This document shows, piece by piece, positions 56,628 through 64,000 of a stretch of 64,000 nucleotides of DNA. The stretch is from the NCBI GenBank assembly GCA_017308135.1, contig JAFKFM010000006.1, positions 127,724 through 191,723 of the forward strand, read 5' to 3'. Origin of the DNA: Alphaproteobacteria bacterium. GTDB taxonomy: Bacteria; Pseudomonadota; Alphaproteobacteria; CACIAM-22H2. The first letter of the stretch is position 1; each line of letters opens with the position of its first letter. Made by a program: the position numbers and the translations under genes. The notes below the pieces were generated by a model. It did not search any database. It saw only the letters and a list, made by a program, of their open reading frames with translations, and was not told the origin of the DNA.

Positions 56628-57101
56628 TTACTCCTGCGTCCAGGGGAGACCGGCGACTTTCCAGCCGCCGAGGCGGCCGCGATGGCCGTCCGGATCTTTA
56701 TCGCCTTCGAAACCGCCGGCGAGATTATAGGCGCGCGCATAGCCAAGCCCGGTTGCCGCGATGGCGGCGGCCCGGCTGCGCCCGCCCGAGCGGCACAGGA
56801 ACACCACCGGCGAGGCCTTGGGCACGGCCGCCACGACGGCGGGGCCGAATTCGCCATTGGGAATCATCTGCGCGCGGCCATCCGCCGCGGTCGCGTAGTT
56901 CTGCCACGCCACGAACAACGGCGCCTTGCCGAGCTTGCCGAGGGCCGGCACGCCCACGAAGGTCCATTCGGCGCGGCTGCGCACGTCGACCAGCACCGCG
57001 TCTTTTTCGGATTCCAAAAGAGCCCACGCATCGCGCGGCGACAAATCGCCCGCGTAGCCGAGATTGCCATTCGCCCGACCGTCTTGCGCCGCTTCGCTCA
57101 T
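56628..57101 (-). CDS. Rhodanese-like sulfurtransferase
   Basis: 157-residue single-domain rhodanese. The active-site loop CRSGGRSRAAA carries the catalytic Cys near residue 102; LVDVRSRAEWTFVGVP near 37 and NLAGGFEGDKD are family blocks. It moves sulfane sulfur or acts in redox/tRNA thiolation; no partner visible. ATG 57101 is used; a GTG at 57119 is possible. It immediately precedes dnaA and must share its transcript. Confidence 0.88.
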   Translation of the reverse strand: MSEAAQDGRANGNLGYAGDLSPRDAWALLESEKDAVLVDVRSRAEWTFVGVPALGKLGKAPLFVAWQNYATAADGRAQMIPNGEFGPAVVAAVPKASPVVFLCRSGGRSRAAAIAATGLGYARAYNLAGGFEGDKDPDGHRGRLGGWKVAGLPWTQE

Positions 57102-57150
57102 CGCCGTCCAACCACTCACTTTTTTCCGCCGCCGACTTTACCGTCGACAC

Positions 57151-57671
57151 ATGACCACCCCGACGTTCCGGCCGGTCGCGCGACTTGGCGCCCGGCGGAC
57201 CCGTGGGAACTTCCGTTCCGCGCGCTTGCGTTCGATCAGCTCTTGGCCGATCGGCGCGCGGAACGTCCGCCGCCGCCCGGCCATCGGGGCGGCGCGAACA
57301 ATGCCAACCGGGGGTTGTCGGCGTATGAAACGCGACGGCCGAAGCACGGCGCCGCTTGATTGCGCGAAAAAATCATCCGGGAGGAAATCGAACTCACAAT
57401 GCCCATCCCCTGCGATAGAGTCTGTGTTGCTCCAGACTTCCGATCGCCCGCCCCTTCCTTGATCGCCTTCGCGTCGTTCGACGCATCGGCGGTCGATCGG
57501 GTGCGGGTGTTCGGCGCGGCGTCCTGTGCGGACTTGTCTTGCGCCAAATTGTCTTGCGCCGTCACGATTACTTTCCAGTCCGAGGGACGGCGCCGCATTC
57601 TTGTCTCCTCATTCGGTCGTACCGAAGATAGCGAACCGGACGGTTCGTTTATCGCATCGGGCCGACGATAG
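57151..57671 (+). pseudogene. Possible disrupted ORF opposite the dnaA-rpsT gap
   Basis: From ATG 57151 the frame reads MTTPTFRPVARLGA; a -1 shift in the CCC near 57191-57194 then gives DPWELPFRALAFDQLLADRR, a hydrophilic stretch, GANNANRGLSAYETRRP, a TGA at 57357-57359 and, in the same frame, LREKIIREEIELTMPIPCDRV, with GC-rich third positions. This looks like a decayed or frameshifted gene but could be chance. It overlaps the minus-strand ORF at 57236. Confidence 0.22.
57236..57598 (-). CDS. Hypothetical 120-residue ORF in the dnaA-rpsT gap
   Basis: Open frame with a strong GAGGAGA 6-12 nt before its ATG. The protein starts MRRRPSDWKVIVTAQDNL, is hydrophilic in the first half (Asp/Lys/Ala/Thr) and basic, Gly/Pro-rich at the end; no signal, helix or domain is recognised. 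The ribosome site argues for a real gene; unremarkable composition and the competing plus-strand reading argue against. Treat as tentative. Confidence 0.35.
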   Translation of the reverse strand: MRRRPSDWKVIVTAQDNLAQDKSAQDAAPNTRTRSTADASNDAKAIKEGAGDRKSGATQTLSQGMGIVSSISSRMIFSRNQAAPCFGRRVSYADNPRLALFAPPRWPGGGGRSARRSAKS

Positions 57672-57935
57672 CCAAATCAGTGGGCCGCCCCTTGTCGTCG
57701 TTGCGCGCCGCCGGTTTCATCCGACGTCATCGTTCCGACGACGATCCGACTTAATCACGCTCGCGCGAGACTCGCAACTGGAGTCGTGCGGAATACGAGT
57801 CCGATTTTTGAATCGCGCGAAGCGTTGCGCGATTGCATCGCGAAACATTTGAAGCGTCGCGAAAAAAAACTGCGCGCGCATGCGCAGCACTTCCGATTCA
57901 ACGACTTGCGCGGCGTTCCTTCGCGCGCAAAAGAA
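57599..57935. other. Non-coding stretch between the hypothetical ORF and the rpsT terminator
   Basis: About 340 bp with no supported gene. AT-richer patches (57641-57655, 57857-57870) and short inverted repeats of GCGCG/CGCGC type occur around 57815-57890. No DnaA box close to TTATCCACA is seen, so I do not call an origin here. Confidence 0.3.
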
Positions 57936-57966
57936 ACGCCGCCCGCGTGGGAAACGCGAGCGGCGT
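57936..57966 (-). terminator. Rho-independent terminator of rpsT
   Basis: 13-bp stem (ACGCCGCCCGCGT at 57936-57948 against ACGCGAGCGGCGT at 57954-57966, one mismatch) with a 5-nt loop, followed on the minus strand by TTCTTTT. It stands about 48 nt after the rpsT stop. Confidence 0.85.
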
Positions 57967-58003
57967 AAAAATCAAGCGCGGAATCGCTTTCGCGATACCG
58001 CGT

Positions 58004-58021
58004 GCGCTTAAAATTAAGCGC
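58004..58021. repeat. 18-bp perfect palindrome over the rpsT stop codon
   Basis: GCGCTTAA-AA-TTAAGCGC, 8+2+8, includes the rpsT stop (TAA at 58014-58016 on the minus strand). Its half GCGCTTAA is also the core of the dispersed element near 44.7-47.8 kb. It may be a protein-binding site or a minor hairpin before the terminator. Confidence 0.5.
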
Positions 58022-58280
58022 CGATTTTTTTGATGCGCTGGGCGAGGCGCGACACTTTGCGCGACGCCGTGTTCTTGTGCAGCGTGCCCGTCTTCGCACC
58101 ACGCGCGATGATCGGTTGCGCGTCGCGCAACGCTTCGGCCGCGACCTTCTTGTCGCCGGTCTTGATCGCGTCTTCGACCTTCTTGATCGCGGTGCGGATA
58201 CGGGTCACGCGCGTACGGTTGACTTCGGTGCGGCGCAGCGTCTGACGCGCGGCCTTTTTCGCGGAGGAGGTGTTCGCCAT
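58014..58280 (-). CDS. rpsT: 30S ribosomal protein S20
   Basis: 88-residue basic ribosomal protein that binds 16S r[23 protein letters not shown] at the N-terminus, [20 protein letters not shown] and [17 protein letters not shown] at the C-terminus are standard. It has its own strong promoter upstream (58346) and terminator downstream. Its place beside dnaA is conserved in Alphaproteobacteria. Confidence 0.97.
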   Translation of the reverse strand: MANTSSAKKAARQTLRRTEVNRTRVTRIRTAIKKVEDAIKTGDKKVAAEALRDAQPIIARGAKTGTLHKNTASRKVSRLAQRIKKIGA

Positions 58281-58345
58281 TTTATCTCTCGATATGGGAT
58301 TCCGGATCGCGTCGAAGCCGGACGGCCCCTTCGCGAAGGTCGCGG

Positions 58346-58375
58346 GTTATAGCCCCCGTTCGCGCACCCCGTCAA
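58346..58375 (-). promoter_or_regulatory. Sigma-70 type promoter of rpsT
   Basis: On the minus strand TTGACG (58370-58375), 18 nt, TATAAC (58346-58351): near-consensus housekeeping boxes, 65 nt before the rpsT ATG, in the gap after the enoyl-CoA hydratase stop. The best promoter match noticed in the window. Confidence 0.7.
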
Positions 58376-58397
58376 CCGGCCGGAAAATGGCGGTGAA

Positions 58398-59174
58398 TCA
58401 ACGGTTTTTCCACTGCGGCGGACGCTTCTCGGCGAACGCGGCCATCCCTTCCTTCTGATCTTCGGTCGCGAAGGTGGCGTGGAAGGTCCGCCGTTCGAAG
58501 CGGATCCCTTCGGAAAGCGTCGTCTCGTAGGCGCGATTGACCGCTTCTTTGGCCATCATCACGATCGGCCGCGACAGGCCGGCGATCTTCGCCGCGACCT
58601 TGATCGCTTCGTCGACCAACTCGGCGGCCGGGACGACGCGGCTGACCAACCCCGCGCGTTCGGCTTCCGCCGCATCCATCATGCGCCCGGTCAGGCACAT
58701 TTCCATCGCCTTGGATTTGCCCACGAACCGCGTCAGGCGCTGCGTACCGCCCGCCCCAGGGATCGTGCCGATGGTGATTTCCGGCTGGCCGAATTTCGCG
58801 GTGTCGGCGGCGAGGATAAAATCGCACATCATCGCGACCTCGCACCCGCCGCCCAGCGCGAAGCCCGATACCGCCGCGATAATCGGCTTGCGGCAGACGG
58901 TGATGCGCTCCCAACCCTTTGTGATGAAGTCGGTCAGATAGACGTCCATATAGGTCTTGGACGCCATCTCCTTGATATCCGCACCGGCGGCGAAGGCTTT
59001 CTCCGATCCGGTCAGCACGATCGCACCGATCGCATCGTCGGCCTCGAACGCGTCGAGCGCCTGGCCCAGCTCCGTGATCAACGCCGCGCAGAGCGCGTTC
59101 AACGCCTTCGGGCGGTTCAGGCGGATGATGCCGACGGCGCCGTTGGTTTCGACCAAAATGTTTTCGTAAGCCAT
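58398..59174 (-). CDS. Enoyl-CoA hydratase
   Basis: 258-residue crotonase that hydrates trans-2-enoyl-CoA in fatty-acid oxidation or related pathways. Oxyanion-hole blocks [12 protein letters not shown] near 61 and [18 protein letters not shown] near 98-115; both catalytic Glu are present (GGGCEV and [17 protein letters not shown] near 135). The gene order with rpsT and mutM is common in Alphaproteobacteria. Substrate chain length is not predictable. Confidence 0.93.
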   Translation of the reverse strand: MAYENILVETNGAVGIIRLNRPKALNALCAALITELGQALDAFEADDAIGAIVLTGSEKAFAAGADIKEMASKTYMDVYLTDFITKGWERITVCRKPIIAAVSGFALGGGCEVAMMCDFILAADTAKFGQPEITIGTIPGAGGTQRLTRFVGKSKAMEMCLTGRMMDAAEAERAGLVSRVVPAAELVDEAIKVAAKIAGLSRPIVMMAKEAVNRAYETTLSEGIRFERRTFHATFATEDQKEGMAAFAEKRPPQWKNR

Positions 59175-59181
59175 TTGTCCC

Positions 59182-59532
59182 TCACTCGGGCCGCAGGAAA
59201 AACCGGACGCGCGTGACGCCGCCGGAAGCCGCGGGAAATTCGATGGTCAATTTCTCGCCTTCGCGCGCGAACTTCCCCTCGCCTTCGCCGCGCCAGCCGA
59301 GTTCGGCGAGCGTGCGCGTGTAGAAGGCGAGAATATCCGCGCGCGACACACGGCCTTGCGCGGTCGCATCGACGACGCGGCCCGAGGGCGCGTCGAACAC
59401 GGTCGCGTCGCCATCGGCGGAAAGGCCGGGCATCAACGGCAGGTCGTCGACGCCGCCGACATAGGCGTCTTGGGCCATCGCCGGGGCGAACAGGCCGAGA
59501 AGGAGGATCGCAGCAGCGAGAAATGCGCGCAT
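59182..59532 (-). CDS. Exported hypothetical protein
   Basis: 116-residue protein with a signal peptide ([19 protein letters not shown], cleavage near residue 20) and a mature domain with [20 protein letters not shown], then [20 protein letters not shown] and a C-terminal strand pattern ending RFFLRPE. No Cys. Small exported proteins are often found at this place between mutM and enoyl-CoA hydratase in Alphaproteobacteria; function unknown. Confidence 0.75.
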   Translation of the reverse strand: MRAFLAAAILLLGLFAPAMAQDAYVGGVDDLPLMPGLSADGDATVFDAPSGRVVDATAQGRVSRADILAFYTRTLAELGWRGEGEGKFAREGEKLTIEFPAASGGVTRVRFFLRPE

Positions 59533-59549
59533 GACGCAGAATTTCTACG

Positions 59550-60374
59550 TCAGCGCTGGCAGATCGGACAATAGAAAGTGGAGCGGCCCGATTGCACGAT
59601 GCGCTTGACTTTGGTCGCGCATGAAACGCATTCGACGCCTTCGCGGTCGTAGACGCGCCAGCGATGCTGGAACCAGCCAAGTTCGCCAGAGGCTTGCACG
59701 TAATCGCGCGCCGACGAGCCGCCCGCCTTGATCGCGTCCGACAGCGTTTCCTTGATCGACGCGCACAGCGCTTCCATCTTGTCGCGCTTGACCGTGCCGG
59801 CCTTGCGCTTGGGCGACAGGCCGCAGCGGAACAAAGCCTCGCACACGTAAATATTGCCGAGGCCCGCGACATTGCGCTGATCGAGCAGCGCGGCCTTCAA
59901 CGGCGCCTTCGATCCCGCCAAGGCCGCCGCCAGCACGCCAGCATCGAACGAATCGTCGAGCGGTTCGGGCCCCAAATCCTTGAATCGCCGGTCTTGGCCA
60001 AGTTCGCCGGCGCGCAGCAGATCGATCACGCCGAAGCGGCGCGGATCGGTGAAGCGGATCGTCGGCCCGTCCTTCAGCGTGAAATCGACGTGATCATGCG
60101 GCCCGGCATTGGGGATGTGCTGGGGCAACAGGACCAAGCGCCCCGACATGCCCAGATGCACGATCACCACGTCACCGCTTTCCAGCCGGATCCACACATA
60201 TTTGGCCCGTCTTTCGACGGACAGGATGCGCTTTCCGGCCACCCGCTTGGCGAAATCGCGCGGAATGGGCGAACGGATCGCATCGCGACGAACGGTCGCG
60301 CCGGCGAGTACGCGGCCTTCCAGATGCGGCTTCAAGCCGCGGACGACGGTTTCGACTTCGGGCAATTCGGGCAT
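59550..60374 (-). CDS. mutM: Formamidopyrimidine-DNA glycosylase (Fpg/MutM)
   Basis: 274-residue bifunctional glycosylase/AP lyase that removes 8-oxoguanine. Catalytic Pro2/Glu3 in MPELPEVETVVRGL, Lys near 59 in RRAKYVWI, NVAGLGNIYVCEALF near 168, GRSTFYCPICQR at the end; the C-terminal zinc finger has CVSC and CPIC. The ATG at 60374 is required because Pro2 is catalytic. Divergent from ubiE with a 63-bp gap. Confidence 0.96.
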   Translation of the reverse strand: MPELPEVETVVRGLKPHLEGRVLAGATVRRDAIRSPIPRDFAKRVAGKRILSVERRAKYVWIRLESGDVVIVHLGMSGRLVLLPQHIPNAGPHDHVDFTLKDGPTIRFTDPRRFGVIDLLRAGELGQDRRFKDLGPEPLDDSFDAGVLAAALAGSKAPLKAALLDQRNVAGLGNIYVCEALFRCGLSPKRKAGTVKRDKMEALCASIKETLSDAIKAGGSSARDYVQASGELGWFQHRWRVYDREGVECVSCATKVKRIVQSGRSTFYCPICQR

Positions 60375-60437
60375 GGGCGGGCCAGAAGGTGCCCGATGCG
60401 CTTTTGCTTTTCCAGCGCAGTCCGCTAAGTTCCCGCC

Positions 60438-61163
60438 GTGACGAACGAAACGACCCATTTCGGCTTCCAGGAAGTGCCGGTCGCGGACAAGGCCAAGCGC
60501 GTGCGCGCGGTCTTCGATTCCGTGGCGAGCCGCTACGACCTGATGAACGATCTGATGAGCGGCGGCGTGCATCGGCTGTGGAAGCGCGCCTATGTCCACG
60601 AAGCCGCCCCGCGCGCAGGCGAGCATTTCCTGGATCTCGCCGGCGGGACGGGCGACATCGCCTTCGCGTTGCAGGATGCGGGCGCCGAAGTCTCGGTCTG
60701 CGACATCAACGAGGCGATGCTGCGCCAGGGCCGCGCGCGGGCGCTGACCCGCAAGCTCGACTGGATCACCGGCGACGCGATGGCGCTGCCTTTCGCGTCG
60801 ATGAGCTTCGATGCCGCGACCATCGCCTTCGGCCTGCGCAACGTGACCGATCCGGACGCGGCGTTGCGCGAAATCCGCCGCGTGCTGAAACCGGGCGGGC
60901 GTTTCCTGTGCCTGGAATTCAGCCGCGTCGCGATGCCGGTGCTCGACAAAATCTACGACACCTATTCCTTCTCTGTGTTGCCGCAGCTCGGCCAATGGGT
61001 CGCGGGCGATGCGCAATCCTATCGCTATCTCGCCGAGAGCATTCGTCGTTTCCCCCCGCAAGAAGAACTTGTGCGCCGCATGGGCGAAGCGGGCTTCAGC
61101 CGCGCGCGCTACCGAAATCTTTCGGGCGGGATCGTCGCGATCCATGCGGGCTGGCGGACCTGA
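60438..61163 (+). CDS. ubiE: Ubiquinone/menaquinone C-methyltransferase UbiE
   Basis: 241-residue SAM-dependent methyltransferase of quinone synthesis. The N-terminal VFDSVASRYDLMNDLMSGGV near 25, SAM site LDLAGGTGDIAF near 66, FGLRNVTDPDAALREI near 128 and the C-terminal GGIVAIHAGWR are typical. The start is GTG at 60438. Its TGA overlaps the ubiB start as TGATG. Confidence 0.95.
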   Translation: MTNETTHFGFQEVPVADKAKRVRAVFDSVASRYDLMNDLMSGGVHRLWKRAYVHEAAPRAGEHFLDLAGGTGDIAFALQDAGAEVSVCDINEAMLRQGRARALTRKLDWITGDAMALPFASMSFDAATIAFGLRNVTDPDAALREIRRVLKPGGRFLCLEFSRVAMPVLDKIYDTYSFSVLPQLGQWVAGDAQSYRYLAESIRRFPPQEELVRRMGEAGFSRARYRNLSGGIVAIHAGWRT

Positions 61164-62698
61164 TGGCGTTCCGCCTGCCCGGCCGGCTGTTCCGGCTCGC
61201 CAAGATCGCACGCACGCTGCTCGCCTATGACGCGTTCGAAGCGTTCGGCATCGAAACCTTGTCGCCGCTCGCCGCGCGCATCGGACGGCGCTTGCGCCGC
61301 TCAGGCTTGCCGCCGCGCGCCGGCCAGCGCTTGGCGCTGGCGCTGGGCGAACTCGGCCCCGGCTTCATCAAACTGGGCCAGGTGCTGTCGACGCGCGCGG
61401 ATATCGTGGGCGAAGCGGTCGCGAGCGATTTGTCCGAATTGCAGGACCGTCTCGCGCCGTTCCCCTTCGCGCAAGCGCGCGCGACGATCGAGCGCGAGCT
61501 GGGCCTGAAGCTCGAGGAAATCTACGCCGAATTCGACGAAACGCCGGTTGCGGCGGCGTCGATCGCGCAAGTCCATTTCGCGAAAACGCCGGAAGGTGCC
61601 GATGTCGCCGTCAAGGTGCTGCGCCCCGGCGTCGAGACCGCCTTCGCGCGCGACGTCGATCTGCTGGCCTGGATCGCGCGTCTGGTCGAGCGTTTCATGC
61701 CGTCCTTGCGCCGCTTGAAGCCGCAAGCGGTCGTCGAAACGCTGGCCGAGACCGTGCGGCTCGAAATGGATCTGCGGCTGGAAGCCGCCGCGGCGGCCGA
61801 GCTTGCCGAGAATTTCAAAGGCGACGACGAGTTCCGCGTGCCGAGCGTCGATTGGACGCGCACCGCCAAGCGCACCTTGTGCACGCAACGCATCTACGGC
61901 ATTCCGATCGACGAACGCGACCGCTTGATCGAAGCGGGGCACGATCCGCAGGAGATCGTGGCGCGCGCCGCGCGCACCTTCTTCCGCCAAGTGTTCCGCG
62001 ACGGCTTCTTCCACGCGGATATGCATCCCGGGAACATCTTCATCGCCGAGGACGGCGCGCTGGTCGCGGTCGATTTCGGCATCATGGGCCGGATCGACGC
62101 GCCCACGCGCATCCTGCTCGCCGATATGCTCGCCGGATTCCTGACCCAGGATTATCAGAAAGTCGCGGAAGTGCATTTCCGCGCGGGCTTCGTGCCCGAA
62201 AGCCAGAACCAAGGCGCCTTCGCCCAGGCCGCGCGCGCGATCGCCGAACCGATCTTGGGCCTGCCGCTCGAAAAAATCTCGCTCGCGCGGTTGCTGGCAC
62301 AACTCTTCGAAGTGACCGAGCAGTTCCAGATGGAAACGCAGCCGCAATTGCTGCTGCTGCAAAAATCCATGCTGGTCTGCGAAGGTGTCGGCCGGACCCT
62401 CGACCCGTCGATCAATATGTGGGCGCTGGCGCGGCCGTTGATCGAGGATTGGATGACCGCGCATCGCGGGCCCCTCGCCCGTGGCCTCACCGGCGCCAAT
62501 ACGCTGCTGGCGCGCCTTGAAGAACTGCCGGCGCTGATCGGCAATCTCGATCGCGCGGCGGCGTTGATCGCCGATGGCGGTGTGCGCCTGCACCCCGATA
62601 CGCTGGCCGCATTCGGTGCCGGCCGCCGCCCGTCGCCCTGGCCTTGGATCGCCGTGGGCGCCGCGGCAATGGCCATTATCATTTTGATTTTCAAATAA
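61163..62698 (+). CDS. ubiB: Ubiquinone biosynthesis kinase-like protein UbiB
   Basis: 511-residue ABC1/ADCK-family ATPase that supports ubiquinone assembly. The KxGQ motif in GPGFIKLGQVLSTRADI near 63-79, AAASIAQVHFA, catalytic block FFHADMHPGNIFIAEDG near 284 and VAVDFGIMGR near 303 are intact. Two C-terminal hydrophobic segments (about 487-510: WPWIAVGAAAMAIIILIF) anchor it. Start fixed by overlap with ubiE. Confidence 0.95.
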   Translation: MAFRLPGRLFRLAKIARTLLAYDAFEAFGIETLSPLAARIGRRLRRSGLPPRAGQRLALALGELGPGFIKLGQVLSTRADIVGEAVASDLSELQDRLAPFPFAQARATIERELGLKLEEIYAEFDETPVAAASIAQVHFAKTPEGADVAVKVLRPGVETAFARDVDLLAWIARLVERFMPSLRRLKPQAVVETLAETVRLEMDLRLEAAAAAELAENFKGDDEFRVPSVDWTRTAKRTLCTQRIYGIPIDERDRLIEAGHDPQEIVARAARTFFRQVFRDGFFHADMHPGNIFIAEDGALVAVDFGIMGRIDAPTRILLADMLAGFLTQDYQKVAEVHFRAGFVPESQNQGAFAQAARAIAEPILGLPLEKISLARLLAQLFEVTEQFQMETQPQLLLLQKSMLVCEGVGRTLDPSINMWALARPLIEDWMTAHRGPLARGLTGANTLLARLEELPALIGNLDRAAALIADGGVRLHPDTLAAFGAGRRPSPWPWIAVGAAAMAIIILIFK

Positions 62699-62772
62699 GA
62701 TTAGCGCGTTCTGTTGCGGCGCGGCGCATCCCGGGGTAGAATTCACGCGTTTTCGAGAGGTGAATTCCCCCC

Positions 62773-63993
62773 ATGAAACCGCCACCGCGAACCCTGTCGG
62801 GCAAGCGCATCCTGCTGATCGTGGCGGGCGGTATCGCCGCGTATAAAAGCCTGGATCTGATCCGGCGCTTGCGCGAGCGAGGGAGCAGCGTGCGCTGCGT
62901 GCTGACGGCGGCGGCCAAGGAATTCGTGACACCGCTTAGCGTCGCAACGCTGTCGCGCGACAAGGTCTATTCCGATCTGTTCGACCTGACGGCCGAGAAC
63001 GAGATCGGCCATATCCGCTTGGCGCGCGATTGCGATTTGGTCGTCGTCGCCCCGGCGACCGCCGACCTGATCGCCAAAATGGCGACGGGGCTTGCCGGCG
63101 ACCTCGCCACAACCATATTGCTCGCGACCGATAAACCGATCCTGCTGGCCCCTGCGATGAACCATGTCATGTGGGCGCACGACGCGACGCGCAAGAATAT
63201 GGCGACGCTCGCCGCGCGCAAAGTTTCGTCGATCGGGCCGGAAAGCGGCGAACTCGCCGAGGGCGAGATCGGGTCGGGCCGCATGAGCGAGCCGCTCGAC
63301 ATCGTCGCGGCGATCGAACGGCACTTCAGCGCGAATGCGCCGCTCGCGGGCAAACGCGCCCTCGTCACCTCGGGCCCGACGCACGAGGCGATCGACCCCG
63401 TGCGCTATATCGCCAATCGTTCCTCCGGCAAGCAGGGCCATGCGATCGCGGCGGCCCTCGCCGCGTTGGGGGCCGACACGATTCTGGTCAGCGGCCCCAC
63501 CAATCTTTCCGCCCCCGCCGGCGTGAAGCTGCGCGAAATCGAAAGCGCGCAACAAATGCTGGCGGCTTGCGTCGACGCGTTGCCCGCCGACATCGCGGTG
63601 TGCGCCGCCGCCGTCGCCGATTGGCGGCCCGCGACACTCGGCAATTCCAAACTGAAGAAAGACGGCGGGGCCGCACCCACGCTGGCACTGACCGAGAATC
63701 CCGACATTCTGGCGACGTTGTCCAAACACGCGCAGCGCCCCGGTCTGGTCGTCGGCTTCGCGGCCGAGACCGACGATCTGATCCGCCACGCGACGGAAAA
63801 GCGCCTGCGCAAAGGCTGCGACTGGATCGTCGCCAACGACGTGTCGCTAGGCACGAACGTGTTCGGCGGCGACGCCAACACCGTGCATGTCATCGACAAG
63901 GCCGGTGTGGAATCCTGGGAACGGCAAAGCAAGGACGACGTCGCGCGCCGCTTGGCGCTGCGCATCGCCGCCCATTTCGCCAAAGCCGCGTGA
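62773..63993 (+). CDS. coaBC: Bifunctional phosphopantothenoylcysteine decarboxylase/synthetase CoaBC
   Basis: 406-residue fused enzyme of coenzyme A synthesis. The N-terminal CoaC flavoprotein half has LLIVAGGIAAYKSLDLIR near 14-31, the active-site His in GHIRLARDCD near 79, APAMNHVMW near 127; the CoaB half starts near 185 with RALVTSGPTHEAIDPVRYI, SSGKQGHAIA, ADWRPA and catalytic Lys in KLKKDGG. GAGAGGTGAATTCCCCCC precedes the ATG. Another ATG at 63996, 3 nt after the stop, is probably the next cistron (dut in many Alphaproteobacteria) but only 5 nt are in the window. Confidence 0.96.
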   Translation: MKPPPRTLSGKRILLIVAGGIAAYKSLDLIRRLRERGSSVRCVLTAAAKEFVTPLSVATLSRDKVYSDLFDLTAENEIGHIRLARDCDLVVVAPATADLIAKMATGLAGDLATTILLATDKPILLAPAMNHVMWAHDATRKNMATLAARKVSSIGPESGELAEGEIGSGRMSEPLDIVAAIERHFSANAPLAGKRALVTSGPTHEAIDPVRYIANRSSGKQGHAIAAALAALGADTILVSGPTNLSAPAGVKLREIESAQQMLAACVDALPADIAVCAAAVADWRPATLGNSKLKKDGGAAPTLALTENPDILATLSKHAQRPGLVVGFAAETDDLIRHATEKRLRKGCDWIVANDVSLGTNVFGGDANTVHVIDKAGVESWERQSKDDVARRLALRIAAHFAKAA

Positions 63994-64000
63994 ATATGAC

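Noticed and set aside
57120-58013. Chromosomal origin next to dnaA
   Set aside because: No sequence close to TTATCCACA or its complement was found in this gap and no clear AT-rich unwinding region; the alphaproteobacterial origin is often elsewhere.

Overview
The window is a chromosomal segment of a GC-rich alphaproteobacterium, most likely a member of or close to the Rhodospirillales. The evidence is gene order and content: dnaA, dnaN, recF and gyrB together, followed on the other side of dnaA by rpsT, an enoyl-CoA hydratase, mutM, ubiE, ubiB and coaBC (an order typical of Alphaproteobacteria), an aerobic-type cobalamin set (CobA, CobB, CobE, CobM, CobQ, CobD), a PHB depolymerase with a catalytic Cys in CQPSVP, and a flagellar export cluster that carries the small FlhB-like protein. 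Assignment is by reading motifs; no database search was possible.

Layout. 1-6.7 kb: cobalamin genes cobQ (5' end outside the window), cobD, cobE, cobM, cobA, cobB, interrupted by a periplasmic ankyrin protein and a small lipoprotein. 6.8-10.2 kb: PHB depolymerase, DMT transporter, endonuclease/exonuclease/phosphatase-fold enzyme, small membrane methyltransferase. 10.2-16.1 kb: a complete glycerol-3-phosphate ABC importer (ugpBAEC) with glycerol kinase. 16.2-18.9 kb: a thiol/redox group (class V aminotransferase, glutathione peroxidase, sulfite-oxidase-like protein) and a secreted Lys/Ala-rich protein. 19.1-24.3 kb: divergent flagellar operons fhlX-orf89-fliO-fliP and flgBC-fliE-fliQR-flhB, sharing an AT-rich control region with a CtrA-like site. 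24.3-33.4 kb: RlmD-type RNA methyltransferase, HpcH-type aldolase, zinc protease-like protein, two tandem Bcr/CflA efflux pumps, PBP1A, a GST and an orphan sugar-type ABC ATPase. 33.7-42 kb: HU, a P-loop kinase-like protein, a TonB-like protein, CorA, glutaminase, a flavoprotein and a chemoreceptor ending in a PilZ domain. 42-47.7 kb: GAF-GGDEF cyclase, ABC-F ATPase, LysE exporter, PAS histidine kinase. 47.7-49.7 kb: a lower-GC island with a dNTP triphosphohydrolase. 49.7-64 kb: the gyrB-recF-dnaN-pcp-dnaA-rhodanese block, rpsT, and the mutM/ubiE/ubiB/coaBC block.

Most genes are packed with ATGA, TGATG or TAATG overlaps, and several convergent pairs overlap at their stop codons, so terminators are rare and the few visible ones (after the Lys-rich gene, HU, the kinase and rpsT) stand out.

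The best candidate for something new is the stretch between 44.7 and 49.7 kb. A short element occurs there three times (44751, 45549, 47731), placed so that lysE and then the histidine kinase are each bracketed by direct copies. The middle copy is joined to a 26-bp relic of the ABC-F coding sequence. Immediately beyond lies the low-GC island with a divergent dGTPase of the kind known to act in phage defence, a convergent small protein with Cys/His pairs, and a set of alternating inverted repeats at its left edge. The gene calls are reasonably secure; a defence role and the history of the element are inference.
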